From Lichenicola sp964247735 (lineage in GTDB: Bacteria; Pseudomonadota; Alphaproteobacteria; Acetobacterales; Acetobacteraceae): a DNA stretch of 15,679 bases. Position numbers and translations under genes: made by a program. Where the stretch lies: contig CAXTVS010000069.1 in the NCBI GenBank assembly GCA_964247735.1, forward strand, positions 1-15,679, read 5' to 3'. The notes below the pieces were generated by a model that was not told where the DNA came from, searched no databases, and was given only the letters and a program-made list of their open reading frames with translations. Shown piece after piece: positions 7,706 to 15,679 of the stretch (positions within the stretch are counted from its first letter, which is position 1; each line of letters opens with the position of its first letter).

Positions 7706-8899
7706 ATGGGAGAAGGAACCGGGACCGGGCTGCATGCGGAAACGGGAACCGTCCCGACCGCTCCGGTGTCGCAGCTGACCGTTGCCACGCCCTCGGCCGC
7801 CGCGTGGCGCACCTGGTCCGGCTTCATGCAGCTGCTGCCGGGGGAGCGGTCGCGCCTGGCGCCGGCGTTGATCGCGTCGCACGAGATGCCGAACCTGGCG
7901 TGGTTCACCCACGTCCATGGCCAGCAGGCCGACGTGCCGCCGCTCGGCTGCCACCTGATCCGCGATGCCGAGATCACCGGCCATGGCTACGTGTTCAGCG
8001 CCGGCCGGCTGGTGACGCAGGATGTCTACCTGCATGGCGTGGCCCGCGACGAGCTCGCGGCTCGGCCTGACCTGCTGCCAGACGCGAGCCCGGCGCGGCG
8101 CCGCCTGCGGATCGACCGGCCGGTGATCGAGATCCTCGGGCCCGGCAGCCCGGTCTACGGACACTGGCTGGTGGACTTCCTCCCGCGTGCGGCGATCGCA
8201 CGCGAGATGCTCGGCGAAGCGTTCCACGACTGCCTGATCCCGCTGCCCCGCGACCTGCCGGACTGGACGGTCGACCTGCTGGTCCGCTTTACCGGCTTCA
8301 GGCCGGAGAACGCCCTGCGCTACGAGCCGGGCACCGAGTTCCTGTCCTGCGCCCGGCTCTGCGTTCCGACCTTCGGCCACGCCGCCGGCGGCTACTTCTT
8401 CCACAGCTTCGTTCGCGACTTCTACGCCCGCTTCGTGCCGCACCGGCCGGCAACGCGGACCCGGCGCCTCTGCCTGTCGCGGCGCAACTTCGAGCAGCAG
8501 ACGCGCGGCGTGCTGAAGGGATTCGCGCAGCGGCTGCACATGGAGCAGGCGGCGGTGCAGCGCGGCTTCGAGATCGTGTGCCCGGAGGAGCTGGGCTTCG
8601 CCGACCAGGTCGCGCTGTTCGCAGAGGCCGGGGTCGTGCTCGGCGAGTACGGGTCGGCGCTGCACAACACCCTGTTCTCGCCGGCGCGCACCATCATCGG
8701 CTCGGTGCGCTATCCGAACTCGGTGCAGACGCGGATCGCCGGGCTGATGGGACAGGACGTGCTCTACCTGATCCCGGATTCGGAGTCCGTCGACGAGCGG
8801 GGGGCCGAGGTCTACGCGGTGTCCACCGACAAGATCGACCGCTTCCTCGACCAGATGGTGGCGCTCCATGTCGACTCCCTCGTCCCGCCGGGATGCTGA
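7706..8899 (+). CDS. Glycosyltransferase family 61 (DUF563) protein
   Basis: This 397-residue protein shows the hallmarks of GT61/DUF563: YGHWLVDFLPRAAIAREM (~151-168), RRLCLSRRNFEQQ with the family's Arg-rich strand, a Glu/Leu-rich helix EELGFADQVALFAEAG, and GEYGSALHNTLFSP (~313-326), the counterpart of the usual G-x-H/Y-G-A-x-L-x-N-x-x-F signature. Family members transfer sugars such as xylose or N-acetylglucosamine from UDP-sugars; the best known are plant xylosyltransferases. A UDP-xylose pathway (uxs-ugd) lies about 1.6 kb downstream, so UDP-xylose is a reasonable but unproven donor. No signal peptide or membrane anchor is visible, so a cytoplasmic or peripheral enzyme is likely. ATG 7706 is preferred because of its AGGA; ATG 7622 would add 28 residues. 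Confidence 0.85.
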   Translation: MGEGTGTGLHAETGTVPTAPVSQLTVATPSAAAWRTWSGFMQLLPGERSRLAPALIASHEMPNLAWFTHVHGQQADVPPLGCHLIRDAEITGHGYVFSAGRLVTQDVYLHGVARDELAARPDLLPDASPARRRLRIDRPVIEILGPGSPVYGHWLVDFLPRAAIAREMLGEAFHDCLIPLPRDLPDWTVDLLVRFTGFRPENALRYEPGTEFLSCARLCVPTFGHAAGGYFFHSFVRDFYARFVPHRPATRTRRLCLSRRNFEQQTRGVLKGFAQRLHMEQAAVQRGFEIVCPEELGFADQVALFAEAGVVLGEYGSALHNTLFSPARTIIGSVRYPNSVQTRIAGLMGQDVLYLIPDSESVDERGAEVYAVSTDKIDRFLDQMVALHVDSLVPPGC

Positions 8900-8921
8900 T
8901 GACGCCTGTCCAAACCCGTCC

Positions 8922-10298
8922 ATGGCACCCATGAACGAGCTGTCGCCACCGCCTCCATCCCGCTCGGCCATCGAGGGCATGCTCGCTGCCGGGGCGGCAG
9001 AGCAGGCCTGCGAGGCCATGACCCGCTGCCTCGCCGCCGAGCCGATGGATGCGGAAGGCTGGTTCCTGCAGGCGAGGTGCCTGGAGCAGCTCGGCCGGCT
9101 CGCCGAGGCGGCGGAAGCCTCCGCGCGTGCGGTCGCGCTGTGGCCCGATCCGGCGCCGGTGCATCGCCTGCAGCTCCGCCTCGCTCAGCAGGCTGCCGAC
9201 GCGGCCGCTGCGCAGCGTGCCCTGAGCGCCCTGCTGGCCATACAGCCGGACGATCCGCAGCTGCACGGCCAGCTCGGCCGGTTGCTGTCCGAGCAGGGCG
9301 ATCATGGCGCCGCCGTACCGCATCTGCGGATCGCCGCCCCGGTGCTGCTGCACGAGAACGACGCGATCTGGAACTACACCGCGGGCCTGGCGCTGACCGG
9401 CCTGTTCCAGGAACTGCTCGAGGCGCAGCCCCTGCTCGACCGCATGGCCGCAGGGGCCCCGGCTCCCTATACCCCGTACCGGCACCTGGCCTCGGCCAAG
9501 CTGGCGCTGCTGTTCGACCGGGCAGACGTGATCGACGCGCAGCGTAGCCTGGAGGCGTCGTCGCACTGGCAGGGACCGACGGGCGTGATGGAGGCCATCA
9601 ACACCGCCGTGTCGCAGCGCGCCCCGTTCAGCCTGGTGTGCCTCGACCAGGACCTGGCGCACTTCATCTGCTTCGCCAGCCTGCGCTGCCACTTGGCGCT
9701 GCGTCCGCAGGAGCTGCTCGCCTTGTGCGGCCCGAGCTGGAGCCGCTGGTTCGGCGATGCGGTCGACGCCGTCGATCCGGGGCGGATCGCGGCACTCGGC
9801 CGTCAGGTCGGCGCAGCGCTCCAGGAGGCCGACGTGCTGGGCGTTCCGGATGCCGAGACGCTGCGGCTGGACAACCTGCATTTCGGGCTGCTGGCGGAGA
9901 TGCGCCCTGCGGCCCCACTCCGGCCCGGGCAGTCAGCCACCTCGTTCCGGATTGCGGCACAGCTGCACGAGGCCATGCCGTTCCTGCGCTCGGTGCTGCA
10001 TGGGCAACCGTTCCTGGGCTTGGTCGGCAACTTTCCCAACCTCGCGTCGCGGCTGGGGCGTTTCTGCGGCATCTCCGACACGAGGACGGTGTGCCTGCCG
10101 GAACCTGGTCCGGCGGCAGGTGCCGTCCTCGAGCTGTGCGACGGCGTGCTTGCCGAGCTGTCGGTCCCGTTTCCCGGCGCGATCTTCCTGGTGGCGGTTC
10201 CCGGACCCTGCGGCCCGGCGTTCTGCGGCAGGATCAGGCAGCTCGGCGGCATCGCGCTCGACATCGGCACGGTCGCGGCCGCGTGGGCGGCACGCTGA
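8922..10298 (+). CDS. TPR protein with C-terminal glycosyltransferase-associated-like domain
   Basis: This 458-residue protein has no signal peptide. Residues ~10-190 are Ala/Leu-rich helical repeats of TPR type, with the clearest unit around MDAEGWFLQARCLEQLGRLA. From about residue 210 a mixed alpha/beta region follows: FSLVCLDQDLAHFICFA, an RPAAPLRP loop, FLGLVGNFPNLASRLGRFCG (~354-373), and a last segment with IFLVAVPGPCGPAFCGRIR and QLGGIALDIGTVAAAW. The ending (exported-or-not decision glycines, then GGIALDIG-x-V-x-x-x-W) resembles the tail of GT-D/DUF1792-type proteins found in glycan clusters; this is recall, not a search result. The start is uncertain: ATG 8922 or 8931 lack a ribosome site, while ATG 8868 has GGTGG six bases upstream but overlaps the GT61 gene and has poorer codon usage. 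Its position just after the GT61 gene suggests a shared glycan pathway. Confidence 0.68.
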   Translation: MAPMNELSPPPPSRSAIEGMLAAGAAEQACEAMTRCLAAEPMDAEGWFLQARCLEQLGRLAEAAEASARAVALWPDPAPVHRLQLRLAQQAADAAAAQRALSALLAIQPDDPQLHGQLGRLLSEQGDHGAAVPHLRIAAPVLLHENDAIWNYTAGLALTGLFQELLEAQPLLDRMAAGAPAPYTPYRHLASAKLALLFDRADVIDAQRSLEASSHWQGPTGVMEAINTAVSQRAPFSLVCLDQDLAHFICFASLRCHLALRPQELLALCGPSWSRWFGDAVDAVDPGRIAALGRQVGAALQEADVLGVPDAETLRLDNLHFGLLAEMRPAAPLRPGQSATSFRIAAQLHEAMPFLRSVLHGQPFLGLVGNFPNLASRLGRFCGISDTRTVCLPEPGPAAGAVLELCDGVLAELSVPFPGAIFLVAVPGPCGPAFCGRIRQLGGIALDIGTVAAAWAAR

Positions 10299-10374
10299 CG
10301 CCGGAACGGGACGGGTGATGCCGGCTGCGGCGCGGACGACCTGTTCGTCGAGGCGGGCGCCTGATCGAAGGGTT

Positions 10375-10481
10375 TAGAGCGTGATCCGCTCGCATTGGCT
10401 CACCGGTCACGCTCTAGCTTGTTGTTTAAGCGGGCATCTTTATCCAATCGACAGATCGGGTCCGATCGGATGATGCTCTAG
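10375..10481. repeat. 107-bp intergenic inverted-repeat element
   Basis: The spacer between two convergent genes is filled by a structured element. Its ends are imperfect inverted repeats: 10375-10388 and the reverse complement of 10467-10480 agree at 12 of 14 positions (TAGAGC then G/A T G/C ATCCG). A third copy of the end motif lies inside as TCACGCTCTA (10407-10416), an exact 10-bp inverse of 10375-10384, making a hairpin with a 22-base loop. A second short stem is GATCGG/CCGATC (10454-10467). The region around 10421-10445 is AT-richer than the flanks. The right end supplies the TAG stop of ugd (10478-10480). Similar TAGAGC-type intergenic repeats occur in many alphaproteobacterial genomes, from memory. 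It could act as a bidirectional terminator or mRNA stabiliser, though there is no T-run. Confidence 0.7.
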
Positions 10482-11851
10482 CCGGCGGCGTTGCGCCGTG
10501 TGGTGTCGAAACCGGTTGCCGGGCCCGGCCGCCCAATCGAGCTGTAGGCCAGGTCGGCCGCCTCCATCGCCGCCGGGTCGTAGATGTTGCGCAGGTCGAT
10601 CACCACCCGGCCGGCCATCAGCCCGCGCAGCCGCTCCGGCGACAGGGCGCGGAACTCGTTCCACTCGGTCAGCACCAGGATCGCGTCGGCGCCGGTGGCG
10701 GCGTCGAGCGCGTCGCTGCAGTAGGTCAGGCCGCGCTCGGGCAGAAGCGGCCGCGCCGCCTCCATGCCGGCTGGGTCGAAGGCGCGCACCTGCGCCCCGT
10801 TCTCCACCAGCCGGTGCACGATCGGGATCGACGGCGCGTCGCGCATGTCGTCGGTCTCCGGCTTGAAGGTCAGGCCGAGGATCGCGATGGTCTTGCCGCG
10901 CACCGAGCCGCCGCAGGCGGACATGATGCGCGCCGCCATGCTGGCCTTTCGCGCGTCGTTGACCTGCACCGTGGCCTCGACCAGGCGCGACGAGGCGCCG
11001 GCCTCCTGGGCGATGCGCATCAGGGCCAGGGTGTCCTTGGGGAAGCACGAGCCGCCGTAGCCGGGGCCGGCGTGCAGGAACTTGGAGCCGATGCGGCCGT
11101 CCATGCCGATGCCGCGCGCCACCTCGTGCACGTCGCCCCCGACCCGCTCGCACAGGTCGGCCATCTCGTTGATGAAGGAGATCTTCATCGCCAGGAACGA
11201 GTTGGCGGCGTACTTGATCAGCTCCGCACTCTCCAGGCTGGTGAACAGGATCGGCGCCTCGATCAGGTAGAGCGGGCGGTAGAGCCGGCGCATGATCTCC
11301 TGCACCCGCTCCGAGCCGCGGGGCCGGCTGCGGTCGGTGCCGATCACCACCCGGTCGGGGCGCATGAAGTCGGCGATCGCCGAGCCTTCGCGCAGGAACT
11401 CGGGGTTGGAGGCGACGTCGAACTCGAGCTCCGGGCGCAGCCGGGCGACGATCTCGGCGATACGCCGGCCGGTGCCGACCGGCACCGTCGACTTGGTGAC
11501 GATCACCGCGTAGCCGCTCATCGCCGCCGCCGCCTGCTCGGCGGCGGCGAACACGTAGGTCAGGTCGGCATGGCCGTCGCCGTTGCGCGGCGGGGTGCCG
11601 ACGGCGATGAAGATCGCCTCTGCCCCGTCGACCGCCGCCGGGAGATCGCTGCCGAAGCTCAGGCGGCCGGCCTCGATGTTGTCGGCGACCAGCTTGTCCA
11701 GCCCCGGCTCGTAGATCGGGATCTCGCCGCGCGACAGGGCGGCGAGGCGGCCGGGATGGGTTTCCACCACCGAGACCTGGCTGCCGAACTCGGCGAAGCA
11801 GGCGGCCGAGACGAGGCCGACATAGCCGCCGCCGATCATCGCGATGCGCAT
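10478..11851 (-). CDS. ugd: UDP-glucose 6-dehydrogenase
   Basis: This 457-residue cytosolic enzyme oxidises UDP-glucose to UDP-glucuronate with two NAD+. It opens with the Rossmann fingerprint MRIAMIGGGYVGLVSAACFA, carries FIAVGTPPRNGDG and VTKSTVPVGTG in the NAD domain, the substrate-domain SNPEFLREG, and the catalytic Cys269 in YGGSCFPKD. GLTFKPETDDMRDAPS and VVIDLRNIYDP mark the C-terminal UDP-binding domain. Length matches the family (about 430-460). The open frame extends upstream to 11968, but the Rossmann motif fixes the start at 11851. It follows uxs by 16 bases on the same strand. The last codon before the stop is native, but the TAG itself belongs to the intergenic repeat element. 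The product feeds Uxs and may also be a direct donor of glucuronate. Confidence 0.96.
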   Translation of the reverse strand: MRIAMIGGGYVGLVSAACFAEFGSQVSVVETHPGRLAALSRGEIPIYEPGLDKLVADNIEAGRLSFGSDLPAAVDGAEAIFIAVGTPPRNGDGHADLTYVFAAAEQAAAAMSGYAVIVTKSTVPVGTGRRIAEIVARLRPELEFDVASNPEFLREGSAIADFMRPDRVVIGTDRSRPRGSERVQEIMRRLYRPLYLIEAPILFTSLESAELIKYAANSFLAMKISFINEMADLCERVGGDVHEVARGIGMDGRIGSKFLHAGPGYGGSCFPKDTLALMRIAQEAGASSRLVEATVQVNDARKASMAARIMSACGGSVRGKTIAILGLTFKPETDDMRDAPSIPIVHRLVENGAQVRAFDPAGMEAARPLLPERGLTYCSDALDAATGADAILVLTEWNEFRALSPERLRGLMAGRVVIDLRNIYDPAAMEAADLAYSSIGRPGPATGFDTTRRNAAG

Positions 11852-11867
11852 GGAGGTGGGGTTCCGC

Positions 11868-12872
<1,005 letters not shown>

Positions 12873-12920
12873 CCGGCGCCAGATCCTTTGGGGTCGTTCC
12901 AGGGCGAACGTATCCGCTCA

Positions 12921-12942
12921 CCCGGGCCTTTGAAAGGCCGGG
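12921..12942. promoter_or_regulatory. Hairpin in the uxs-mlaE divergent spacer
   Basis: CCCGGGCCTTT pairs with AAAGGCCGGG around a single G, with one bulged G, giving a 10-bp stem. It lies about 50 bases before the uxs start. Possible roles are an operator for a dimeric regulator or a structure in the uxs leader. There is no T-run and it lies between divergent genes, so a terminator role is unlikely. Confidence 0.3.
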
Positions 12943-12988
12943 CCGCCTGAGCCGTCGGCGACCGGTTTGTTGCGATGCGACGGCGCCA

Positions 12989-13016
12989 CTCGACGCCGGA
13001 GCCGGACCGTTATAGG
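12989..13016 (+). promoter_or_regulatory. Candidate sigma-70-type promoter for mlaEF
   Basis: CTCGAC (12989-12994) and TATAGG (13011-13016) are separated by 16 bases, close to the alphaproteobacterial housekeeping pattern CTTGAC-17-TATAAT. Transcription would begin near 13023, about 80 bases before the mlaE ATG. Identified by eye only. Confidence 0.3.
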
Positions 13017-13101
13017 CACGGGGCATGTGTTCATCCCCGTCCGCCCGGCTAGGCGATCTCCGGCCAGGCCGTGCTTGGCCCCGTTCCCGGGCCCGGTGCG
13101 C

Positions 13102-13929
13102 ATGACGGGTCGGGACGCGGCCGAGGCCGATCGGGCGAGCCTGGCGGCCCGTGCCGCGGCGCCCGTATCGGCGCTGGGGCGGCTGGTGCTCGACACCGTC
13201 GGCGGCGCCGGCCGGCTGGCCCTGTTCGCGCTGAACGGGCTGTCGCACCTCCTGCGGCCGCCGTTCTACTGGCGCAACTTCCTGTCCGCGTTCTTCGAGT
13301 TCGCGTTCTACAGCCTGCCGGTGGTGGCGCTCACCGCGATCTTCTCCGGCATGGTGATCGCGCTGCAGTCCTATACCGGCTTCTCGCGCTTCAACGCCCA
13401 GAGCGCCATCGCCGACATCGTGGTGCTGAGCGTGGTGCGCGAGCTGGGCCCGGTGCTGGCGGGGCTGATGGTGGCGGGCCGCGTCGGGGCGGCGATGGCG
13501 GCCGAGATCGGCACCATGCGCGTCACCGACCAGGTCGACGCGCTCGGCACGCTGTCCACCAACCCGATGAAGTACCTGGTGGCGCCGCGCCTGCTGGCCG
13601 GCCTGCTGGCGCTGCCGCTGCTGGTAGTGGTGGCCGACATCCTGGGCGTGATGGGCGGGTTCATCGTGTCGGTGGTGAAGCTGGGCTTCAGCCCGGCCGC
13701 CTACGTCGCCAACACGTTCGCCTTCGTGCAGCCGATGGACGTGATCGTGGGCCTGGCCAAGGCGGGAGCGTTCGGCTTCCTGATCGCGCTGATGGGCTGC
13801 TACAACGGCTACCATTCCCGCGGCGGCGCGCAGGGGGTGGGTGCCTCCACCACCTCCGCCGTGGTGGCGGCCTCCATCCTGATCCTGTGCTTCGACTACG
13901 TGCTCACCGAGATGTTCTTCTCGCGATGA
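13102..13929 (+). CDS. mlaE: MlaE/YrbE-family ABC transporter permease
   Basis: This 275-residue inner-membrane protein has the MlaE pattern: an amphipathic N-terminal region, FYWRNFLSAFFEFAFYSLP, GMVIALQSYTGFSRF, the highly conserved RELGPVLAGLMVAGRVGAAM (~113-132) with AAEIGTMRVTDQVDAL, and hydrophobic helices to VLTEMFFSR. It is the membrane subunit of the retrograde/anterograde phospholipid transporter that maintains outer-membrane lipid asymmetry, working as a dimer with MlaF ATPase and an MCE protein (MlaD). ATG 13102 fits the family's length; the frame remains open to 12967, and GTG 13096 is a close alternative with no better ribosome site. Its stop overlaps the mlaF ATG (ATGA). No mlaD, mlaC or mlaB follows here. 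Confidence 0.93.
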   Translation: MTGRDAAEADRASLAARAAAPVSALGRLVLDTVGGAGRLALFALNGLSHLLRPPFYWRNFLSAFFEFAFYSLPVVALTAIFSGMVIALQSYTGFSRFNAQSAIADIVVLSVVRELGPVLAGLMVAGRVGAAMAAEIGTMRVTDQVDALGTLSTNPMKYLVAPRLLAGLLALPLLVVVADILGVMGGFIVSVVKLGFSPAAYVANTFAFVQPMDVIVGLAKAGAFGFLIALMGCYNGYHSRGGAQGVGASTTSAVVAASILILCFDYVLTEMFFSR

Positions 13930-14726
13930 GCGGCCCGCTGCCGAAGATCGGGGTGCCGAAGATCCGGATCCGGGGGTTGAGCAAGAGCTTCGGGCCGAAG
14001 CGGGTGCTCGACGGCATCGACCTGGACGTGCAGCCCGGCACCTCCACCGTGGTGATCGGCGGCTCGGGCAGCGGCAAGTCGGTGCTGCTGCGCTGCATCC
14101 TGGGCCTGATCGAGCCGGATTCCGGCACCATCGAAATCGATGGGGTCGACGTGCTGGCGCAAGGCAGGCGGGAACAGGAGGCGACGCGGGAGCGGATCGG
14201 CATGCTGTTCCAGAACGGGGCGCTGTTCGACAGCCTGGCCGTCTGGGAGAACGTGGCGTTCGGGCTGCTGGCGCGTCGCGGCGGCAGCCGCATGACGCGG
14301 GCGGCGGCACGGCAGCGCGCCGGGCAGGTGCTGACCCAGGTCGGGCTCGATCCCAGCGTCGGCAACCTCCAGCCCTCCGAGCTGTCCGGCGGCATGCAGA
14401 AGCGGGTCGGGCTGGCCCGCGCCATCGCAGCCCAGCCCGAGATCCTGTTCTTCGACGAGCCCACCACCGGGCTCGACCCGATCATGGGAGCGGTGATCGA
14501 CGGGCTGATCGTCGACTGCGTGAAGCGGCTCGGCAGCACGGCCCTCGCCATCACCCACGACATGGCGTCCGCCACCCGGATCGGCGACCGGGCGGCGATG
14601 CTCTACCAGGGCCGGCTGGTCTGGCAGGGCGAGGCGGCGTCGCTGCTGCGAAGCGGCAACCCGCTGGTCGACCAGTTTACCCATGGGCGGCGCGAGGGCC
14701 CGATCGGCATGGAGCTGCGGCGATAG
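13926..14726 (+). CDS. mlaF: MlaF-type ABC transporter ATP-binding protein
   Basis: This 266-residue ABC ATPase has Walker A GGSGSGKS (45-52), a Q-loop in MLFQNGALFDSLAVWENVAF (the NGALFDSL form is typical of MlaF), signature LSGGMQKRV (~153), Walker B ILFFDEPTTGLDP (~172-184), and the switch His in ITHDM. It powers lipid movement through MlaE at the cytoplasmic face of the inner membrane. The start ATG overlaps the mlaE stop by four bases, so translation is coupled. The C-terminus (FTHGRREGPIGMELRR) includes the extension that in the family contacts the partner subunit. The downstream spacer begins with a short tandem repeat. Confidence 0.95.
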   Translation: MSGPLPKIGVPKIRIRGLSKSFGPKRVLDGIDLDVQPGTSTVVIGGSGSGKSVLLRCILGLIEPDSGTIEIDGVDVLAQGRREQEATRERIGMLFQNGALFDSLAVWENVAFGLLARRGGSRMTRAAARQRAGQVLTQVGLDPSVGNLQPSELSGGMQKRVGLARAIAAQPEILFFDEPTTGLDPIMGAVIDGLIVDCVKRLGSTALAITHDMASATRIGDRAAMLYQGRLVWQGEAASLLRSGNPLVDQFTHGRREGPIGMELRR

Positions 14727-14729
14727 GGC

Positions 14730-14789
14730 GCGGGGTTCAGGAAAGCGGGGCCCGGGGAAGCGGGGCCCAGGCAGGCGGGGTCAGGCGCG
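14730..14789 (+). repeat. Four-unit degenerate 15-bp tandem repeat
   Basis: GCGGGG recurs at 14730, 14745, 14760 and 14775, exactly 15 bases apart, each followed by a variable pyrimidine-purine tail (TTCAGG, CCCGGG, CCCAGG, TCAGGC). The repeat lies between the mlaF stop and the next gene. The period is a multiple of three and the frame of the downstream gene is open across it. Confidence 0.6.
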
Positions 14790-14821
14790 GCCAGCGGCTC
14801 CGCATCCTGCTGCGCGTCGCC

Positions 14822-15358
14822 GTGCTGCTGCTGCCGCAGGCGGCCGTCGCTGCGCCGCCCGGCGACCGGACATCGTCCGGGCGCGACGAGGCCGGGGCAC
14901 TCAGCCGCCTGTTCGCCAGCAGCTGCTTCCGCCATGCCGGCGATGCCAAAGGCCTGCGCAGCGCGCTGGACTCGCCCGCCTACCGCCCGGCGTCCGACAC
15001 CGCGACGGCGCGGCTGCTGGCCCGTCCCGGACGCGCCTACCACGTCGACCACCAGCCGGGACACCTGGTGGTGCTGTCGTTCGACGACGGCTGGTGCGGC
15101 GACGGCGGCACCGGAATCGATCCGCACGCGCTGACGATGCGGCTCGCGGCCGTGATGCAGGCGCGCAGCACCTCCATGCGGCTGATGGAAGCCGAAGGCG
15201 ACGGGCACGAGCAGCACTACCTGCTGTTGCGGCCGGCACCCGCCCCGCCGATCGTGCTGCTGGTGCTGCTGCAGCCGTCCGGCGCCTTGATGCAGGCCAG
15301 CCTGTTCGCCGCCCCGCTGCCGTCCCCCGGCGCCGGCACCGTCCCGGACGCGCCCTGA
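14822..15358 (+). CDS. Unrecognised, probably exported protein
   Basis: I do not recognise this family. The 178-residue reading frame begins at GTG 14822 with LLLPQAAVAA-PP, which looks like the last part of a Sec signal peptide cut at AVAA. The only ATG/GTG/TTG start in frame is this GTG, yet the upstream open codons read RRGQRLRILLRVAV, a perfect basic n-region and start of the hydrophobic core, so the annotated start may be wrong. The mature part has SSCFRHAGDAKGLRSAL and FDDGWCGDGG, two Cys that could form a disulphide in the periplasm, and a hydrophobic PPIVLLVLLQPSGALMQASL strand near the C-terminus. The stop overlaps the radA ATG by one base. It lies between mlaF and radA and could be an envelope protein. 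Confidence 0.6.
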   Translation: MLLLPQAAVAAPPGDRTSSGRDEAGALSRLFASSCFRHAGDAKGLRSALDSPAYRPASDTATARLLARPGRAYHVDHQPGHLVVLSFDDGWCGDGGTGIDPHALTMRLAAVMQARSTSMRLMEAEGDGHEQHYLLLRPAPAPPIVLLVLLQPSGALMQASLFAAPLPSPGAGTVPDAP

Positions 15359-15679
15359 TGGGCCGGCGTCCCTCCAACCGCTACGTGTGCCAGAACTGCG
15401 GCGCGGTCTGGCCGAAGTGGAGCGGCCGCTGCGACGCCTGCGGCGAATGGAACACCCTGGTCGAGGAGGCCGCCGAGACCCGGTCCGCGTCGGCGCGCCC
15501 GGTCGCCGTCGGCGGCACCGGCCGCGCCGCCGGCCGGATCGGCTTCGTCGGGCTGGAGGGGGCCGCCGAGCCGCCGCCGCGGATCGGCACCGGCATCGCC
15601 GAGCTCGACCGGGTGCTGGGCGGGGGCCTGGTGCCGGCCTCGGTGGTGCTGGTGGGCGGCGATCCCGGCATCGGCAAGT
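15358..15679 (+). CDS. radA: DNA repair protein RadA (partial, N-terminal part)
   Basis: The first 107 residues of RadA (Sms) are present; the rest lies beyond the window. They include the four-Cys zinc finger YVCQNCGAVWPKWSGRCDAC (Cys11, Cys14, Cys25, Cys28) followed by GEWNTLVEE, a spacer, RIGTGIAELDRVLGGGLVP, and Walker A GGDPGIGKS just before the edge. RadA is a DnaB-like hexameric ATPase that drives branch migration in recombinational repair. The ATG overlaps the previous stop (TGATG), so translation may be coupled to the exported-protein gene. Confidence 0.96.
   Translation, partial: MGRRPSNRYVCQNCGAVWPKWSGRCDACGEWNTLVEEAAETRSASARPVAVGGTGRAAGRIGFVGLEGAAEPPPRIGTGIAELDRVLGGGLVPASVVLVGGDPGIGK

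Larger units (their letters stand above)
12873..13101. other. Divergent intergenic region between uxs and mlaE
   Basis: This spacer of about 229 bp must contain promoters for uxs-ugd (minus) and mlaEF (plus). It holds a GC-rich hairpin at 12921-12942 and a promoter candidate at 12989-13016, entered separately. No small gene is supported; the open frame from 12967 is an upstream extension of mlaE without matching sequence character. Confidence 0.45.

Noticed and set aside
7544..9019. Minus-strand open frame of 491 codons opposite the GT61 gene
   Set aside because: Shadow frame lacking motifs; the plus strand has the GT61 signatures and a ribosome site.
10318..10377. Small open frame of about 19 codons after the second TPR gene
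   Set aside because: Too short, no family likeness, and its stop falls in the repeat element; no support beyond an ATG.
10375..10416. Hairpin as a classical Rho-independent terminator
   Set aside because: The 10-bp stem has a 22-base loop and no T-run on either side. It is better explained as part of the larger inverted-repeat element, though it may still affect transcript ends.

Overview
The window is GC-rich, with strong G/C preference at third codon positions, and carries single-copy genes typical of Alphaproteobacteria: an mlaE/mlaF lipid-transport pair and radA. Gene style, short intergenic gaps and an intergenic repeat of the TAGAGC...GCTCTA type suggest a member of the Rhodospirillales, most likely Acetobacteraceae. 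This placement is an inference from reading the sequence. No tRNA, rRNA, CRISPR array, transposase or integrase was seen.

Layout. Bases 1-62 hold the end of a plus-strand gene. From 5232 down to 84 runs a minus-strand cluster: an acyl carrier protein, a fatty-acyl-AMP-ligase-like enzyme, a tetratricopeptide (TPR) protein with a C-terminal domain carrying conserved-looking Cys and His, and a secreted protein with a tailspike-like fold signature. The first three genes touch or overlap, so they probably form an operon; the secreted gene follows after 82 bp. A 216-bp divergent spacer separates this cluster from a plus-strand run of two tandem CatB/Vat-like acetyltransferases (each with an unusual N-terminal domain), a GT61-type glycosyltransferase, and a second TPR protein whose C-terminus resembles glycosyltransferase-associated domains. 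A 107-bp inverted-repeat element lies at the convergent junction with the minus-strand pair uxs-ugd, which converts UDP-glucose to UDP-glucuronate and then UDP-xylose. A second divergent spacer leads to mlaE-mlaF, an unrecognised exported protein, and the start of radA, which is cut by the window edge.

How it may work together. The region from 84 to about 12872 reads as a surface-glycan locus. UDP-xylose and UDP-glucuronate are supplied by Ugd and Uxs, sugars are transferred by the GT61 enzyme and possibly the second TPR protein, and O-acyl groups are added by the two acetyltransferases. The ACP/acyl-AMP-ligase pair would supply a longer acyl chain, and the secreted tailspike-like protein could bind or trim the product. 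The most notable parts are the ACP-ligase-TPR/Cys-His operon and the acetyltransferases with a repeated accessory domain. The link between them is inferred from position only. The mla-radA end looks like ordinary chromosomal housekeeping.
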